A DNA stretch of 64,000 nt from Phallusia mammillata (lineage: Eukaryota > Chordata > Ascidiacea > Phlebobranchia > Ascidiidae), in NCBI GenBank assembly GCA_003260075.1, contig QLIY01000680.1, positions 1 through 64,000 of the forward strand, read 5' to 3'. Positions 37,401-52,000 of the stretch are shown piece after piece. The position numbers were made by a program, and so were the translations under genes. The notes below the pieces were generated by a model. The model saw nothing but the letters and a program-made list of their open reading frames with translations. It made no database searches and had not been told where the DNA came from. Position 1 is the stretch's first letter, and every line of letters starts with the position of its first letter.

Positions 37401-40400
37401 CTCACTCTGGTGAACACGTGTTATGCATGACCATTGCCCTACGTGCGTCATGCCAAGAGAGTACCCAAAACACACAAAAAAGTCCGCGCAAATATATGTA
37501 CACATGCAACAGAACCCCCCTTTTACCCCACCCCCCCCCCCACGTGTTATGCATGACCATTGCCCTACGTGCGTCATGCCAAGAGAGTGCCCAAAACACA
37601 CAAAAAATTCCGCGCAAATATATGTACACATGCAACAGAACCCCCCTTTTACCCCTCAGGTATTGGAAACCCCCGTGGTAATGAGAACCCCTTTCTTTTG
37701 ACGTTCGGAGTTTTGTGGTTTCGCTACCACAACTGGTTGGCAAGAAAACTGAGGGACGAACACAGTGATTGGAGCGACGAAAAAGTCTACAATGAAGCTA
37801 GAGTGCTCAACATTGCCACGCATCAGGTAATGTAAACTGGAAATAACAACTGTGATTTGAAGCTAAAACGTTTGCCTGTCTGGGGTTTGTGACACAGGTT
37901 TAAAACAGTTTTAAAGTTTAAACAAGAAAATCATTACATATCGACATTACCGATTTAAAATATGAATATTTGTGCATAAATTTTTTTTTACGGCTATAGT
38001 CAAGTCAAACAGGACCATTACCCCTTTTACAAAATCATATACCAAAGTGCCTTGTTAGGCAAGTTGGAAAATTCAAAAGAATTTTAAACACATCGTAAAT
38101 CTGCTAAACATCTGAAAATTAAAGAACAACCAAATGTACAATAAACAATCTCGCGCATGTTCCTTTTTTAGACAAAACATCAGATAACCTCTTCTTTTAG
38201 CCTATAAAGCAGCTAAATGCTTAACTACAAATCATATTAAAAATGTGTCTTAAAATGTTTATTTTTTGCAGAAAATCGTAATGTACGACTGGCTTCCTCT
38301 GTTTTTGGGCGCATGTAATACATCCGACACGAGCGTCCAGTGCTACGGCATTCCTACATATGATGGTGCGTATAATGTTGATCATATATTAGCAAATGCT
38401 TACACAAACTATTCATCCTGTTGTTGTTTATTTATTCTTTAATAACAAATGGTTGACCAGTTAAGATGAACATAAATTCATAATTGGGTTCAGTTCTGAA
38501 GCGTCTAACCAGTCACACTCATATAAATCCCAGTACGCCAGGCCTATTAAAGGCGTTATATCGATTCAGTCGGTCATCAAGCATTCACTTCAAGATAGAA
38601 AACATGCATTGACAAATTTGACTGCCCATGGAACAAACTAGGGTATACAAACAATTCACACAACTCGTTGTAAAGCAAATACAACAACAATACCCCAGGT
38701 AAGCAATCAGTTTAATCCAGACCATCTAGTAGCATCAGAAAACTAATACATTATCAGTTTGAAGTAAACCAAAACTCGTCACAACCTTCCTGAATAAAGA
38801 TTTTACAATACAATACATTCTACAATACAATCACAAAATCATCTCAGTACATGACACAGCAGTAGTTTTAACGCTCAGTTATGAAGCGGCATTTTTATTA
38901 CTTGTAGGTTACAAGTCGGCCGTACATCCAGGCGTCACCCACATCTTCCAATCGGCTGCAATGAGAATCGGCCACACTCTGGTGCCACCTGGCGTATTCC
39001 GCAGAACCGGAAGAGCAGCGTAAGTAAACAATTTTCCAGGTTTTCGTGTGATAACTCTGCATGGCAACTTAGTTCCAATGCAAAAACTGCTCTGTACTAC
39101 TCTTTATTTATTAGAGTTTTTTAAAAAAAAACATGATTAAATACAATTGGTTAGGCGCATTGGTTTGTTATCCTTGCTGAAAACCTCAAAAAACAGACGT
39201 GAAAAGCAACGCACAATTTCGGCACTTTAGTAAAGGTTGAAAACCGCAGTCTAAAATTTTACTGTCATGTAAACCAGTGCTCCGCAACTGGTGTGCCGCA
39301 ATACGTTGCTGGGTGTGCCGCCGCAAAAGCGTACCTTGTTGTTTTTAATTTTTTTTATTTTTTTTTATCATTATAACAAATGATACAGTTCACAACATCA
39401 AACCAAAGCTACACTACTCACGACACATTCATGTTTTATTACGTTATAAAATACTTTATATTGGCTTAATGCAGGGGTTTCAAAACACGCGGCCTGGTGT
39501 GGACCTAAAAGGGTTTTATAACTAACTTTCAGATTTTAGGTGTTTACCTCAGGTGGATTACCCTGTCAGACCACCGATTTTAAGTAACAATTATTCTTTA
39601 TTAGTGATGGCTAGAAATAAATGCGACGTTTTAATCCTGTGATGGAAATATTCCCTCCAGTGGAAAATCTGCAATTCCAATTGTTGCGTCATATTTTTCA
39701 ATTGTTTCGTCATTGTATGCCATTGGTTTCGCACATAGTAGTTTAATTCCCCTTTTTTTAGTTTGCTAAACTGTACATATGTTTCTTGTTTATTGCATCT
39801 CAAATGTTTATGCACATAAAATGACGTAAACGCACAACATTTTGAAGCACATGATATTTTTATTCATATTACTTTTTTAAAAAAGTTACAATAGTACGCT
39901 CTTTACTAACGTAAAAAATGTTTTTGGCCCTCAAAACGTTTAAGACCTCTGGCTTAATGCTTTTTTAGTCTTTCGAAAAATTTCAAATCGCATTTTTGGT
40001 TCGGGTGTGCCGCCCAACATTCAAAGCTTGTATGGTGTGACGTGCGTGAAAAAAGGTTGCGGAGCACTGATGTAAACCATCGTTGACATTCTTCATCATG
40101 TCATATCGTTCGTGTATTCATTTTCGCAGTGGATGCGATTTTTTTGGCAACACTCTCGCCACAGCTGGAGACAGACACGAAGTCCAGATAAACCACGTCG
40201 GTAAAGTGGGATTGCGGACATGCAACACATATTTCAACGCAGTGGTAAGCTGATCAGCACATTTACTTTCGGTTTAGTGTGGACGTTTAGAGTTATGGGA
40301 TCAAATGAGTAATTTTTTTTTATGTTCGGGGGCTGAACAACGTCTAAATAGAGCTGCCTATGGTAGTTCTAACTCTGTTGGGAATTGTTTTAGCTCGATT

Positions 40401-42980
40401 GTTTCGACTTTGTCACTGTAAATTCGTTTAAACCATAAGATTTTACTGGGTTGGTGCAATGTCACTAGCACAAGTGGCCAATACGGGATTAGAACCAACA
40501 ACCTTCTGAGTAACAGGGCCCTTTACCGCTATAAGTATAAAGGCTTTAAGCTTCTGCCAAAAAAGGTCCTTTGGATAATAATTCAAAAAGAACGCTGGTG
40601 ATTTAAATTGGAAGAATAATATACTCGAATGTCTGGAGCATTAAACTTGCTCAAAGAGAATCAAAAATACTTGATTGGATTATACGTAGAATCAACTCTT
40701 CCTTTTAAACACTTCAGCAGTTTCTGACTCCGGTAATGTTTGTTGATTGTCATCTGTAGGAAGCTGTCAATGAGACTGACATCGATACTTTGCTAATGGG
40801 AATGGCAAGTCAACTGTGCGAAAGAGAAGACAACATTATCACTCCAGATCTTCGCGGTTCCGTGTTTGGTTTCCTCGAATTCTCAAGAAGAGATTTAATG
40901 GCAATCAACATTCAGGTTCGAAAACGACTTTTTCACATCTAGTTTCTAATTTTGTTTTCGTCTTGTAAATCAAGACAGCAATGTACACAAAAACACCGCA
41001 AGCCCTTTAAGCCCTTTGAGTGGTCAAATTGCGGACAAAGTCGAAGTAAATAAGGTGTATTTACCGAGAAAAATCAAATGTAACAAAGAACGTTGTGTTG
41101 TTAGTTTGTCAAAATTAAGACTAGAAAATACTTTCTTTACAGCGAGGAAGAGACCATGGCCTCCCAGATTACAACACAGCTCGGAAAAGTTACGGCCTTA
41201 CAGCAAGGACCAGCTTTAGAGAGGTTAACCCAGACCTGTTCGCCGAAAAACCAGAGGTAAGACATCAAATGGTTCACATTTATTTCTCTGTGTTACTTCG
41301 CCATAAGTAAGATATGGTTTTTCCCTAAAATACCACAGTGATGCTTGGCAAAGGCTCCTGTCGTGGGCTCAAACCCAACAGAAAGCTGGATTTTTTTAGC
41401 CTTTGCCTTGCCAAGTGCATGACAATGGCCGATTTGATTTGCAAAACGCCTGTAATAAGATTGTATACTGCACTTCATTTTAAAATACTTGATCAGCAAT
41501 TAGCGTTGTCATCAATTCGTTGTAATTCGTTTTTCTTTAGTCTTGGCGCCATCCAATTATCAATCAGCTATTTTCGATTTAGTACAATCTTAACCCTTTT
41601 AAATAATCAACCACTTTTTTCAGCTGCTCCAAGCGTTCAGAGAAGTGCACAAGAATGACATTAGCCTTGTTGATGTATGGACTGGTGGATTGCTCGAAAC
41701 AACTTCAAGAGGTCCTGGAGAATTGTTCCGCGAAGTAATTCGGGATCAGTTTGTCCGGATTCGAGATGGGGATAGGTTCTGGTACGAGAGCACCGAAAAC
41801 GGGTACGTAGTCATGCCTCACAAGAACACTTGAACGTGTAACTGCATAGTGACAAATAGGAAGTAGGAACCCGGTGTTTATTTGATTTGTGACTACAAAC
41901 ACTTCACAAGATTACATTGCGCTGAAGGTCGTTGCAAATTCCTACTTCAGGTGATGATGACAACAGTGATTGTTGAAACATCTGCATAATGTATTCCTAA
42001 CACACACGTTTTCTGGCAGTTATGCTTTGATTAAATTACTCTTCAAGTCCGTGTATGATGTTCCATAGTCGAAATACAACTCACACTCCGCTTTTGTTAA
42101 AGAGTTTACCAGAATTTAATTAAACATCTTTTTTAGTCTTTTAACCCCGACGGAACTCGAAGAGATTAACAACACAACGATTCGTGACGTTATTCTTCGA
42201 TCAAATCCAAGTATGGCAGAAGACGACATTCAGAACAACCCCTTTCAGTGGAACAACAACAGTAAGAAGATCTCATATTTGTAGTCTAAGTTGGCCCGCG
42301 TTTCAACCGTCGTGCACGGTCTGAAATCCAATATGCTAATATGTATGTGTATGACATTGGCTTGAATAGCCACTACGAGCCATCGTTGTATTGCACAGCT
42401 GTTGACAACACATATCGACCTTGTAGAGCAAAAAAAACGCTAGCGCCCTAAGTCTGTGCTAGTCTTAAAAAAACGAATCACTTAACTATGTGTGTGAACT
42501 CAACCTTAGAAATAAGATGATATAAAAACAGTATTGATTTTCTCAGATTCATCAGTGCAATGGGCAGAATAGTTTGGCTAAACGAACACTTATTAACCTT
42601 TTGGTTTTGCATTTTTTGACGCAGATTAGTATTCCAATAAAAAAATCTGTGTTATTAACAATCGTCCAAATTGACAGTATTGAACACCACGTTAACACCT
42701 AAGCATAGACACTTTTCGTTTCGCCTCTCTAACTGGCTTAAATTTCTGTGCAGTCGGCAATGCAGAAAGGCAATACTGCCCACAACCGTACCAGCTCAAT
42801 GAAACGCAGATGGAGGAATGCACACCGCCTGAAAAGTTCGACTACTTCTGGGGAAGCGAACTTTCTTATGCTCTGACCTTTGCAGCTATTGGGCTTTTCC
42901 TAATACGTAAGTTATTTGGTGCATTATTTTGAGCCTCAGAGAAAAGGTACTGGGCATAGTTGTAAACGGGTCTAAAATTC

Positions 42981-43069
<89 letters not shown>

Positions 43070-46000
43070 TCTTTAACGTAGAACCTAAGCCCAAACCCGG
43101 CCGGAAAAGCCCGGCCCGACTTACAACTCTTCTACTGGGCATTTTGCTTGCAATAAGATTACCGCCAATCGGATAATGGCTTTGCTAAAGAGAATCACCG
43201 CTAATTAAAACATAGTTCATATTACCTTAGTATGTGTGTTGATATCAGGAAAATCAACACATTGTCCCTTCCTTTTGCGGAAAGCAAACCATCCTATCCT
43301 GTTAACAGCCCTTGTATTTTACGACTTTCTGCAAAGTAACAAAAAAATGGTTACAAACACAACGAAAATAAGGAAATCATGCTCAAAATATTTTTTGCAA
43401 CTATTAGTTATATTCTAACAATTTAAAAGTTCTAGGTTTTATAAAACATAAAAAATAAGGAAAGTAAAACGACAGAAACAATTTCTTGAAAGGATTAATG
43501 CACTACAAAACCCCTTTTTGTTTTGTTTTAATTAGTTTAGTCTTAACGTCTCAAGGGCATTTGGCCGTTTAGGTAATCTTAGCAGTCTTTAGATTTAAGT
43601 TCTGCACTAACATACAGTAAAATGCGCAAACGAACATGCTTTTAACTTGTATTCGGTTTAAAGTTAAAAAAAAAACTATTCCAACTTTAATACGCTTCTG
43701 CCGAACCTCCATTTGTTTTCCAGTCACACTGCTGTTTATGCTATTTCTTGGAAACATGGCGAAAAAGCGTAACATCCGTATCAAGAAACGAGCGGCGACC
43801 AACAAACGAAGCAGGGATTTGAGCGACAACAGCGACATCGCAAACGAAATGTTGGGACCAAATTCTTTGCGTGAAGTGCAGGTAAGACACGGATTAGTCA
43901 CATAAATCAGAAAAAGAACAAGTTGATTTCAATTAAAACATCAAGGGTCATTAATTGGAGTCGACACGACTTGCCTTACCACTAATTAGATCGTAACCAA
44001 GGCAGCATTTCAAGACGATAACTTGGTTTAAGGTCACACCACACAACGAAATCAGCCTGTTTTGTCAAACCACAGAATATTTTTTTTACAACATAAAAAA
44101 TGATTAACGTAGATCTAACTAAAAACAAATAAACCAGTGTAACGAATTTGTCTTGCAAGATATGCCATTAGGATGAAGAAGGTGTCTTCTATACTCTATA
44201 GGACGTCGAAACGTCAATTATTTGTAATAAAAACTGCTGGAAGAGCATTACTCGTCTATACATTATGCCTGGCAGCAATAGCGTATTCACTGTAACGAAA
44301 GTTTGAAAGAAGACTTTCAAAACACTGCCTCGGTTACTCATGTCATCAGTAATTTCGTGCCAGAAAAAACAGAACAGAACAAAGATTGTGCATTGATACA
44401 ACTTTTGCTGCATTTTAGATCAAACTCGGTCCGCAAAACAATATCACAACGAGGACGGTGACAGGGCGCAGTCTAAGGGTGATTGACACTGGAAAAACCG
44501 ACGCAGCGACAATTTACAGAAGTTATAACAAGGGACGGACCGCGATGTTCCTGAGAATCGAAAAGGAAACCCCCGACCTGGTGAGGCCTGGTTGATTTCA
44601 TACGTTAACCCTGTGATTCCCAGCCGAAATACAGCGTCATCCTCGGGTTTAGTCTGTAACTTTAAGAGATGCCGTAAGCTTTTACCAAAATTGGTCAGGT
44701 ATTAAAACAAACACTCGAACACAAATTGCTCAAATTTGTCGAATTAAAACTTTTTAAAATTTCGAAGGATATGCTCACTGGTTCAAAACTGGCTGAAGCA
44801 AAGTCCAAAAATCTGTAAAACTGTTGGGAAAATGCTTAACACTGGCTGTTTTTTAAAGGTATTGTCGTTCAACGACAGCGACGAGCGGGACAGTTTCATT
44901 CTTCGTGTGATGAACTTCTTCAAGGAGAGGAACAAGTCGTGTCAGATTGTGGAAGTCAGCTATAAGCAACTCGTAGAGCAAGCTTTGACCAAGGAAATGA
45001 GAGATCACCAACTCAAGAAGTTCTTTACCGCTGCCCTGGCTGCTGTAAGTGCTGAGTTTGTTGTTTTTAAATTACAGCAAAATTTAAAGATGCTATAATT
45101 TAACTTGGCGCATCCTTTCAAAAACATATTACCGATATAAGGTCACAAATACAAAACAGCTGAAATCAACATTTTTTAACTAAAACAACAGACACAAGTT
45201 TGTTTTAAAGGCAATGCGGGCTTGTTACAAAACTAAAGAGATAGTTTCACATAAAAAACGTTCCTAAATTTCTAGAGGTTCTTTTGCACAAGTAAAACTA
45301 AGATCCTTTTAAAACAAAGGTGTTGAGGCGACGTACACTTTATTTGTACAAGTCAATCGAATGACGCGAGAGCCACAACACCCCGCACAAAAAAGACAAA
45401 ACGAGACAATAAAGAAAAAGGTTCGCTTCGCGTCCTTCGCATGTAGAGAATTACAGGGCCGCTACAGCGTAATAGCTTATGCTTCATTTACAATACTAGT
45501 GGTTCCCATGGTTGCATTACCAATGATAAAAAGATCAACATTAGGTTGGTAGGCAACAACAAGGGCAACGCGTTTTCAAGAATAAATATAAGAGTTACAA
45601 AAACTTCCAACCTTATATCTTATTTTGTGCTAAAACACTTTTGAAACTTGTTTAACGCGTTACACATATTTGTCTACAGACTGTCCACATGGATTCACGC
45701 GGCGACGCCAACTCTGCAATGAACCTCAAAGAGGCTCGCAAGTTTATCCACGTTGAATTGAGCAAGAAGGAATTCGCCGAGTATTTGAAGATGAAACCTG
45801 ACAGCATGTTTGTGGATCAGATGTTCAACATCGCCGACAACGATAACAGTGGAGCTATTTCGTTCCGGGAGTTCCTTGACATTATGGTTCTCTTCACCAA
45901 AGGTTTGTTTAAAAATGGCTGCATGTGTTTTTAAAAACAGGGTTGGTACAGGGAGTCCGGATAAAGGGTGTTCTATTTTATTACATACCGAGTTCAACAA

Positions 46001-49000
46001 TGTAGTAGTGTATCCTTGATTGAAATATATTCCGGATAATCGCTCATAATGGCAGGCCAATTTCGATATGTAAGGAGTGTCTTAAAGTTTGACACAAAGA
46101 CTATATTTATCTGCCTGTTGCACAACCAGACTTTATTTATTTAAATTCAGTCCGAATTCTCAAATCGGTTAAGAAACTATTGCCAAACACCTTAACAGTG
46201 TATTACCTACATACACTGTGAGCTGCACAAAACAATATGAATTCCCTCAATTTGCAGTGAACTAACAAGAATATTAATGACCAGGTTCCCCTGATGAGAA
46301 GGCTCGACTCATGTTTGACATGTACGATCTGGACAAGAGCGGAGAACTTTCCCAGGAAGAATTCAAGACCATGCTTACGTAATTTAACACACATGTCAAT
46401 GCATATGACAAAACACCATATAAACGTACAAAGTTTATGTACATCTGCAAAAAACACAAAATCTTAATTTGAGTCTTATACTCAAATACCCCATACGGCA
46501 CTTCTGTTTCTATAGTATTGGCTCAAGGGTCATTGCTTTGTTACCAACCCCTGCCAACTATATAGTCATAAGACCTTAAAACCAAAAAACAAACAATTGT
46601 GGAACATGTAATAGAGACAAAAAATGTATTTGGCTTGAGTAAAAAATACGTTAACGCAGTAACAATAATTTGAAAGCATTTTAAGTGCAATTCATTTCCA
46701 GAATGAGAAATGAAGCTCTAGAACAATAAATGTAATTCTAGAATACAATTCTCAAACGCGAATCTGTATAATCTTAAGCCGAGTTGCTAAAGCTATTAGT
46801 AACTATTTGCAGATCTATGATGGACATGGTGAACGCGAGCGTTGGAAAGGAAGAAATTAACGAGCTCGTCAACACCATGATGGCACAAGTTGGAACCAAA
46901 GATCAAGACAGGGGCTTAACATTGACTGACTTCCAGAACCTAATGCAGAATTACTCATCTGAGCTAAGTGATGCCTCACTCCATATGCCAGGTGAGTTTA
47001 AAATTGTTCAGTCGACAAAGCCTCAAAAACAATACCGAATATAGGCTAGACTACACTTAATTGACGAGCATTTAAAATACTGGCAAAAAGATTGTGGTAA
47101 TAACCCATATCTTTATAAGAGACGTTAAAAATTAAATTCATGACGAAATCCCTGTTTAGTGTTTATAGATTTTTTTTCAATAATTAAAAAGTTATTACAA
47201 GATCATTAAACCTCGGTTAATCCTGACCCGTTTGGAGCAAAAATGTCCCGAATAGGCGAAGATCCGGATAAACCGAATCCTGTTTAACTAAGGTTACAGT
47301 ATAACAATACTTAGTCTCGAAAGCAAATGTCCAATTTAAACCATCGTTTTATGTGCGCAGTTATGTGCGAAGAATTCAACCAAGTTGGTTAGCAAACTGC
47401 TTAGGCTAAACATAACTAAACATTTTCTGCCAAAAAATTTCAGTGTTTTAAACGACGCTTTTTGTTTCACGTTTAAGTGTATGGACCGATTGACATTAAA
47501 AGAGGTAACAGCATCAAATGTTTATCTAACAATCATGTCATTATTACAACGAATCAATTCATTCATTTTTGTCTCATCTGATTCCATTTGTGTGTGAAAT
47601 TTTATGTTTTGTTTTTATATTGTAAACGTCCTTGTGCGTGTTTTTTTTTTGTTTCTTATGAAGGATAATAACCGATTTACACTTGGGTTTAAACAAAACA
47701 AATTTAGAATTTGATTGAAGAGAAAAACTATACAACGTAAAACAATGACTAACTATACTATATAAGGTTTGGGAAATTTGTGCCGTGAGTTGTGGTGAAC
47801 TTTGCTTGAATTTTTATTTTCATTTGTTTGTGAATAATAGTTCAGGTACAATGAAGTTAGTTTGTTAAATAGAAAGTATTTGCAACACAAAAAACTAGCG
47901 GTAAGTTCAATTCTAACAAGCTGTTGTACATTAGGCGGTGTTGAAAAGGAAAGAGTCAATACCGTAATGCATTCGGCGGCCCCGGTTCGTGAGACAAAGA
48001 TAAACAAGGCAAGAAACACCATTAAGCTCTACGCCTCAAAGTAAGTTCATTCATTTGTTTCAGTTTACCTTGCATTAGAAAAACAATTGGCTACCTTGAC
48101 ATTAAAGATTGGAAATTCAAAACATACCAAGACAAGAAATGACAAAATGTCATGGAAAATAAAGATAAAGCACCAATTGAATCAGTCGTAGGGAAGACAT
48201 TTTGGCTGTTTAAAAGAATACTGGTTTATGAATTTAGATATCAAACTAAGTGGGAATAAACAGAAACAAACAATACTAGTAAATATTTTAATTCTGATCA
48301 CTTCTAATAAAGGTTTAGGAAAGCACACAAAGCGGATATTACCACGCCGAAATGGAAAACGTAATATCTTGTGCCGCGTGTGATAGCAAATTTGCGGTGT
48401 GTTAACTTTAGGCTTCGAAACGGTGTGGTTCTCTTTTCTATAAACCAAAAGCAGTCATGGAATCCTGCCAAAATGTGTGAAAACGTACAATATTTTTCGA
48501 TTGTTGTGCCTTTCTGTGTGTGGTTTTTGCATTGAATAGAAGAGTATTTTTTCATTTATATAACAAGTACCATATTCACTTGATACCGAAGTGCTTCAGA
48601 AGTCCTTGTATCAGAAAATTGAAACCTAAACAAACCAATAAAGGACTGTTGTAAAACGCACCTAGTTAATAACAAAATGTTTCTCTTAATTTAACAGGGC
48701 CCAGAACAAACGGGAAAGCATCAAGAGTCAGATTCAGATCAAAGTTTTCAAGAAAAACGTAGCCACCAACGTGATTGACCAAACTTTGAACAGCATCGAG
48801 CGTTTCACCCAGAACTACAGGCTTCAGATCTTCTGGCTTGCCTTGTATCTGTTGGTGCTGGCAGGAATATTTGTTGAACGCGCCTACTGTAAGTGGAAGA
48901 CACGTAGATTCTCAACTCTTATGCGACAGTCTATATATTGTGCAACTCATCAAAGGCTTAAGTCAAAAGTGGTTGGCACTCAATAATTACTAATCCAAGT

Positions 49001-52000
49001 CTTATCGAAAAAGTTAAAACACTATTTTCTTTTTCTAAGTAGATTGTAGCTTATCTTACGCTAGTTGTGCGCTATAACAGACTTGAATTCGCATAAAATG
49101 AATTGATCTAGTTACTACACAAACAACTTAACTAAAACCACTGGTATAAACACCATCATTTTTCTCAAAGGCACTGTGCAAAATGTATTTTCAACAAAAA
49201 AATCTTAACAACCATGTCCGAAAGTCCATAGCAAGCAAACCCGTTTACCCGAATAAGTGAAAATGCTAACAAATATCTCATCGTGTTTTAAGACTACTCT
49301 GTGGAAAGAGAACACATTCCCCCCCCCCCATGTCCGAAAGTCCATAGCAAGCAAACCCGTTTACCCGAATAAGTGAGAATACTAACAGATATTTCATCGT
49401 GTTTTAAGACTACTCTGTGGAAAGAGAACACATCGGTTTGCGTCGTATTGCTGGATACGGTGTTTCCATCACACGTGGTGCTGCATCAGCAATGATGTTC
49501 ACCTACTCCAGTCTACTGGTGACCATGTCCCGAAACACTATCACTGCCCTCCGTGAAACCTTCCTTCACCGCTACGTGCCCTTCGACTCCGCAATTACCA
49601 TGCACAGAATCGTTGCCTGGTTGGCTTTGGCATTTACTGGTGAGATATGTAATGGTGGAAATATATTTATTTGGCTCTATTTGATTTTGGTCTCAAGTAT
49701 TTTCGTGCAATTATGCTTGGTAGAGTGTTTGTACATTCAAAAATAACAAAAGTTTTTGTCTAAGTTCCTAATGGGTTATAATAACCTTAATTACTGATTT
49801 ATAAACGATAAAGCGTTATGTTGCAGGCAGAAAAAGTTGAAAAGAAGTAAACATAGTAACAGGCAAAAATCTTCTTACAAATTACAACCGCAATTTTGAG
49901 TCAACAATATTAATGACTCAATGACAAATCTAGAGAAATAAATCAAAAAGAACAATATTTCATGCAGTTTTTTACTTATAATCAAGTCTGTGTGTAGTGT
50001 GTCTTGCAATATCAGGATCAAGCAACAAGTAGAAGGCTTTGTTTTTTTGAAATTTGAGATACACTTAACATGTTATGAGAACAACATTAACCCTATTAAT
50101 TTCACAGTCTGCCACATTCTCGGCCATTCGTTGAACATTTATGCGATCTCCACTCAAACTCCGGGCGATCTCAACTGTTTGTTCCGCGATTACTGGAGAA
50201 CCAGTGACACTCTACCGAAATTCCATTACTGGTGCTGGCAAACGATCACTGGAATCACTGGGATTATCCTAACCCTCACCGTGATTGTCATGTAAGTTAT
50301 TCTATTTGAATAAGTCAACAAACAGTTTTTTTAGATATGGCCTCAAAACAAACTTGTTGGCACCACAACATTCCTCTAGAAAAATCGAATATTCTTCATA
50401 AAAGACAGCAAAAAACTTCCTAATGTTACAGAAAACCCGGCTAAAGACGCCTAAACGATTGACTTTTTATCACAGAAACCAAAATATTGCTATTTTTTCT
50501 GTCCAGGTACACGTTTGCATCTGATTATTCGCGTCGTGTGCTCTTCAAGTGGTTCTGGTGGACCCACAACTTCGGATACGTAATCCTCTACACTTTCATG
50601 GTTCTACACGGGGCTGGATTTTTGGTGCAGGTCGGTTGCTGAATGTTTTAAATAGACCGGATTCAAAACAACAAGCCACTTATAAACGGGTTGGATAAAG
50701 ACAAAAAAATGCACATCTGAAATTGAGGAGAAAACCAAAATGTCAGAAAAATACTTCAACTGTTAAAATGCGATCATCCACAAGTTTTGGATTTTTATGC
50801 ATTTCCCGCATTGAAAAATTCTGTTCTAGTCTTTGCAAAAAGTTCAACAAAACACGCAATGCATAAAGCATTTACACATTTACGTAATAACTCGATCAGC
50901 ATTAAAACAAGGACTCTATTTGCAGGATCCGTTTTTCTACTACTTCTTCCTTGGACCAGCAGTGCTCTACACATTGGACAAGCTCTACAGCTTAAGCCGA
51001 AGCAAGACCGAGATTTCTGTGATAAAAGCCGAACTTCTGCCTTCTGATGTGACCTTCCTTGAGTTCAAGAGACCCCATAACTTTGACTACAGAGCTGGAC
51101 AATGGGTAAACAAATTTGGGAAGTTTTGCAAGCCTCCCCTGTTAAGCATTACTAAAATTTATGGCACTTGGAACGCCTAAGCTTTAAATTGTAGTTCAAA
51201 ACCCTTAAAATGGACTGCCTAACTCTGTGCTACAATTAATCGCTAATGGCAACTATTTTTACTCAGGTTCGAATTGCTTGTCTTTCTCAATCCCCCAACG
51301 AGTATCATCCCTTCACATTGACCTCTGCTCCCACCGAAGACACACTGAAACTGCATATCCGAGCTGTAGGACCGTGGACAACAAACCTCAGAAACATATA
51401 CAACCCTGAAGTGCTAAGAGACTCGCCCTATCCTAAGGTAGCTACCTAAACCTCCAGCAATGTGTGGAAATTGACACAACAGATTACAGAAATTACAGCA
51501 GCCTATGCAACAGGGTGGTGATCGACGAAAGTTGCCAGATTTTCAAAGTGTATTAAAAAGAGCGGTGGACAAAACAGAAATATCTGTTTCAGATAAAACT
51601 GATCATTCCTTTTCAGTAGGCAAAATTAATATTTCTGTCACCAAAAAATGGTTTGGATATTTGATTGAGATTTGGAGTTTGGAAGGTTGCACTAGCTAAC
51701 GATGAGAGTATAGCAAAGCGCAGAAAGCTTTAATTGTTTGTTTTTGTAGATCTATCTCGATGGACCGTTTGGCGAAGGTCACCAAGATTGGTACAAGTAC
51801 GATGTTTCAGTGCTGGTTGGAGGCGGAATCGGTGTGACGCCATTTGCCTCGATTCTCAAGGATCTGATCAACGTGGCAGAGTCCGGCCTCAAGATTCAAT
51901 GCAAAAGGGTAAGAGAACCTTGTTTTCAAAACTATGCCAATTTAATGCACTGTACAACTCAACTCATCGAAATAAAATATACATTATTAGAAAGAATTTT

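Larger units (their letters stand above)
31057..42261 (+). other. DUOX exons 2-14: extracellular peroxidase homology domain
   Basis: Residues about 22-610. Landmarks are [28 protein letters not shown] (100-109), [23 protein letters not shown] (260-268), VLWFRYHN (274-281), [15 protein letters not shown] (from 362), LLMGMASQ and [16 protein letters not shown]. In the alignment I make to catalytic animal peroxidases, Arg262, Glu265 and His366 sit at the distal Arg, the heme-linked Glu and the proximal His, while the distal Asp-His pair is replaced by Val106-Glu107. Confidence 0.85.

Noticed and set aside
37241..37743. Several overlapping open frames of 77-146 codons on both strands, containing a repeated peptide
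   Set aside because: They run through a C-tract duplication and the real DUOX exon 7 in other frames. The repeated peptide only mirrors the duplicated DNA.
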